Below are positions 63,892 through 64,000 of a DNA stretch of 64,000 bases, piece by piece (positions within the stretch are counted from its first letter, which is position 1; every line of letters begins with the position of its first letter). The position numbers and the translations under genes were made by a program. The stretch is from Klebsiella sp. RHBSTW-00484. GTDB taxonomy: Bacteria; Pseudomonadota; Gammaproteobacteria; Enterobacterales; Enterobacteriaceae. Location of the stretch: contig NZ_CP055481.1 in assembly GCF_013705725.1 (NCBI RefSeq), positions 5,332,001-5,396,000 of the forward strand. The letters run 5' to 3'. The notes beneath the pieces were generated by a model that worked only from the letters and a program-made list of their open reading frames with translations, had not been told where the DNA came from and made no database searches.

Positions 63892-64000
63892 ATGTTTAAT
63901 CTCGGATTTTTATGGCTGGCGCTGTCTATCGGCTCCGAAATCACCGGTACGTCAATGATCAAAAAGACCAATGGCTTTAGCAAGTTGGCCCCGTCGGTGC
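63892..64000 (+). CDS. SMR-family transporter subunit 2 (cut by the window end)
   Basis: Begins MFNLGFLWLALSIGSEITG after AGGAAAAG; the conserved Glu of TM1 is in GSEITGTSMIKK. Only the first 36 codons are in the window. Pairs with the preceding SMR gene. Confidence 0.8.
   Translation, partial: MFNLGFLWLALSIGSEITGTSMIKKTNGFSKLAPSV

Noticed and set aside
1..64000. CRISPR arrays, tRNA or rRNA genes, phage attachment sites
   Set aside because: No regularly spaced repeats, no cloverleaf-like sequence and no rRNA signatures noticed in any intergenic stretch.

Overview
The window is chromosomal DNA of an enterobacterium of the Escherichia/Citrobacter/Klebsiella group. The evidence is gene content and protein sequences close to E. 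coli K-12 and W (btsT-yjiX-yjiA, yjiN, mdtM, yjiM-yjiL, yjiR-yjiS, symE, yegI-pphC-yegL, hpa), E. coli-type REP and ERIC repeats, and an intact IS1. I lean towards Citrobacter, but the sequence alone does not settle the genus. The ends are open: the hpa cluster enters from the left and a choline-utilisation (cut) microcompartment operon runs off the right end.

Layout. 1-10.7 kb: 4-hydroxyphenylacetate catabolism (hpaG1 G2 E D F H I X A, then hpaBC under its own upstream region). HpaBC hydroxylates the substrate to homoprotocatechuate; HpaD, E, G, F, H and I carry out meta-cleavage to pyruvate and succinic semialdehyde; HpaX imports and HpaA activates. 10.7-12.2 kb: an AT-rich pair of unknown exported proteins. 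12.3-16 kb: pyruvate transporter btsT with yjiX and yjiA, preceded by a CRP site and three evenly spaced BtsR-type boxes. 16-23 kb: a succinate-semialdehyde-type dehydrogenase, an Rpn-family nuclease, an AraC regulator with a LysE-type exporter, yjiN, a 144-bp palindrome-ended repeat, and mdtM. 23-27.5 kb: a second MetC-like lyase with a DAACS symporter and a divergent LysR gene; IS1 sits in the shared promoter region. 27.6-30.2 kb: a DUF2164 gene, then yjiM-yjiL-DUF3343 (2-hydroxyacyl-CoA dehydratase-like protein, activator, small Cys protein). 30.2-36.4 kb: a chaperone-usher fimbrial operon with a winged-helix regulator and an AT-rich gap. 36.4-41 kb: a MarR / membrane-fusion / DUF2955 efflux operon, yjiS (54 codons) and yjiR.

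41-43 kb is a remnant of the 'immigration control' region: a frameshifted C-terminal scrap of a type I restriction subunit (hsdR), then symE with a LexA box and an antisense SymR-like RNA locus. 43-47 kb: an acetamidase/formamidase-family enzyme with an APC permease, and a LysR gene divergent from a flavodoxin-fold quinone reductase. 47-50.5 kb: a translationally coupled VWA / PP2C phosphatase / kinase operon (yegL-pphC-yegI). 50.8-52.9 kb: a TetR gene with a palindromic operator, an ERIC element, and a CadC-like membrane regulator overlapping a small membrane-anchored partner.

53.2-64 kb: the type II cut operon. It encodes three near-identical BMC-H shell proteins, acylating aldehyde dehydrogenase, BMV pentamer, alcohol dehydrogenase, the 1128-residue choline TMA-lyase CutC, its activase CutD, a tailed BMC protein, a PduL-type phosphotransacylase, an uncharacterised BMC-associated protein and a pair of SMR transporters. 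Choline is cleaved to trimethylamine and acetaldehyde inside the shell; acetaldehyde is disproportionated to ethanol and acetyl-CoA, then acetyl phosphate. The N-terminal third of CutC looks like a degenerate, inactive copy of the glycyl-radical fold.
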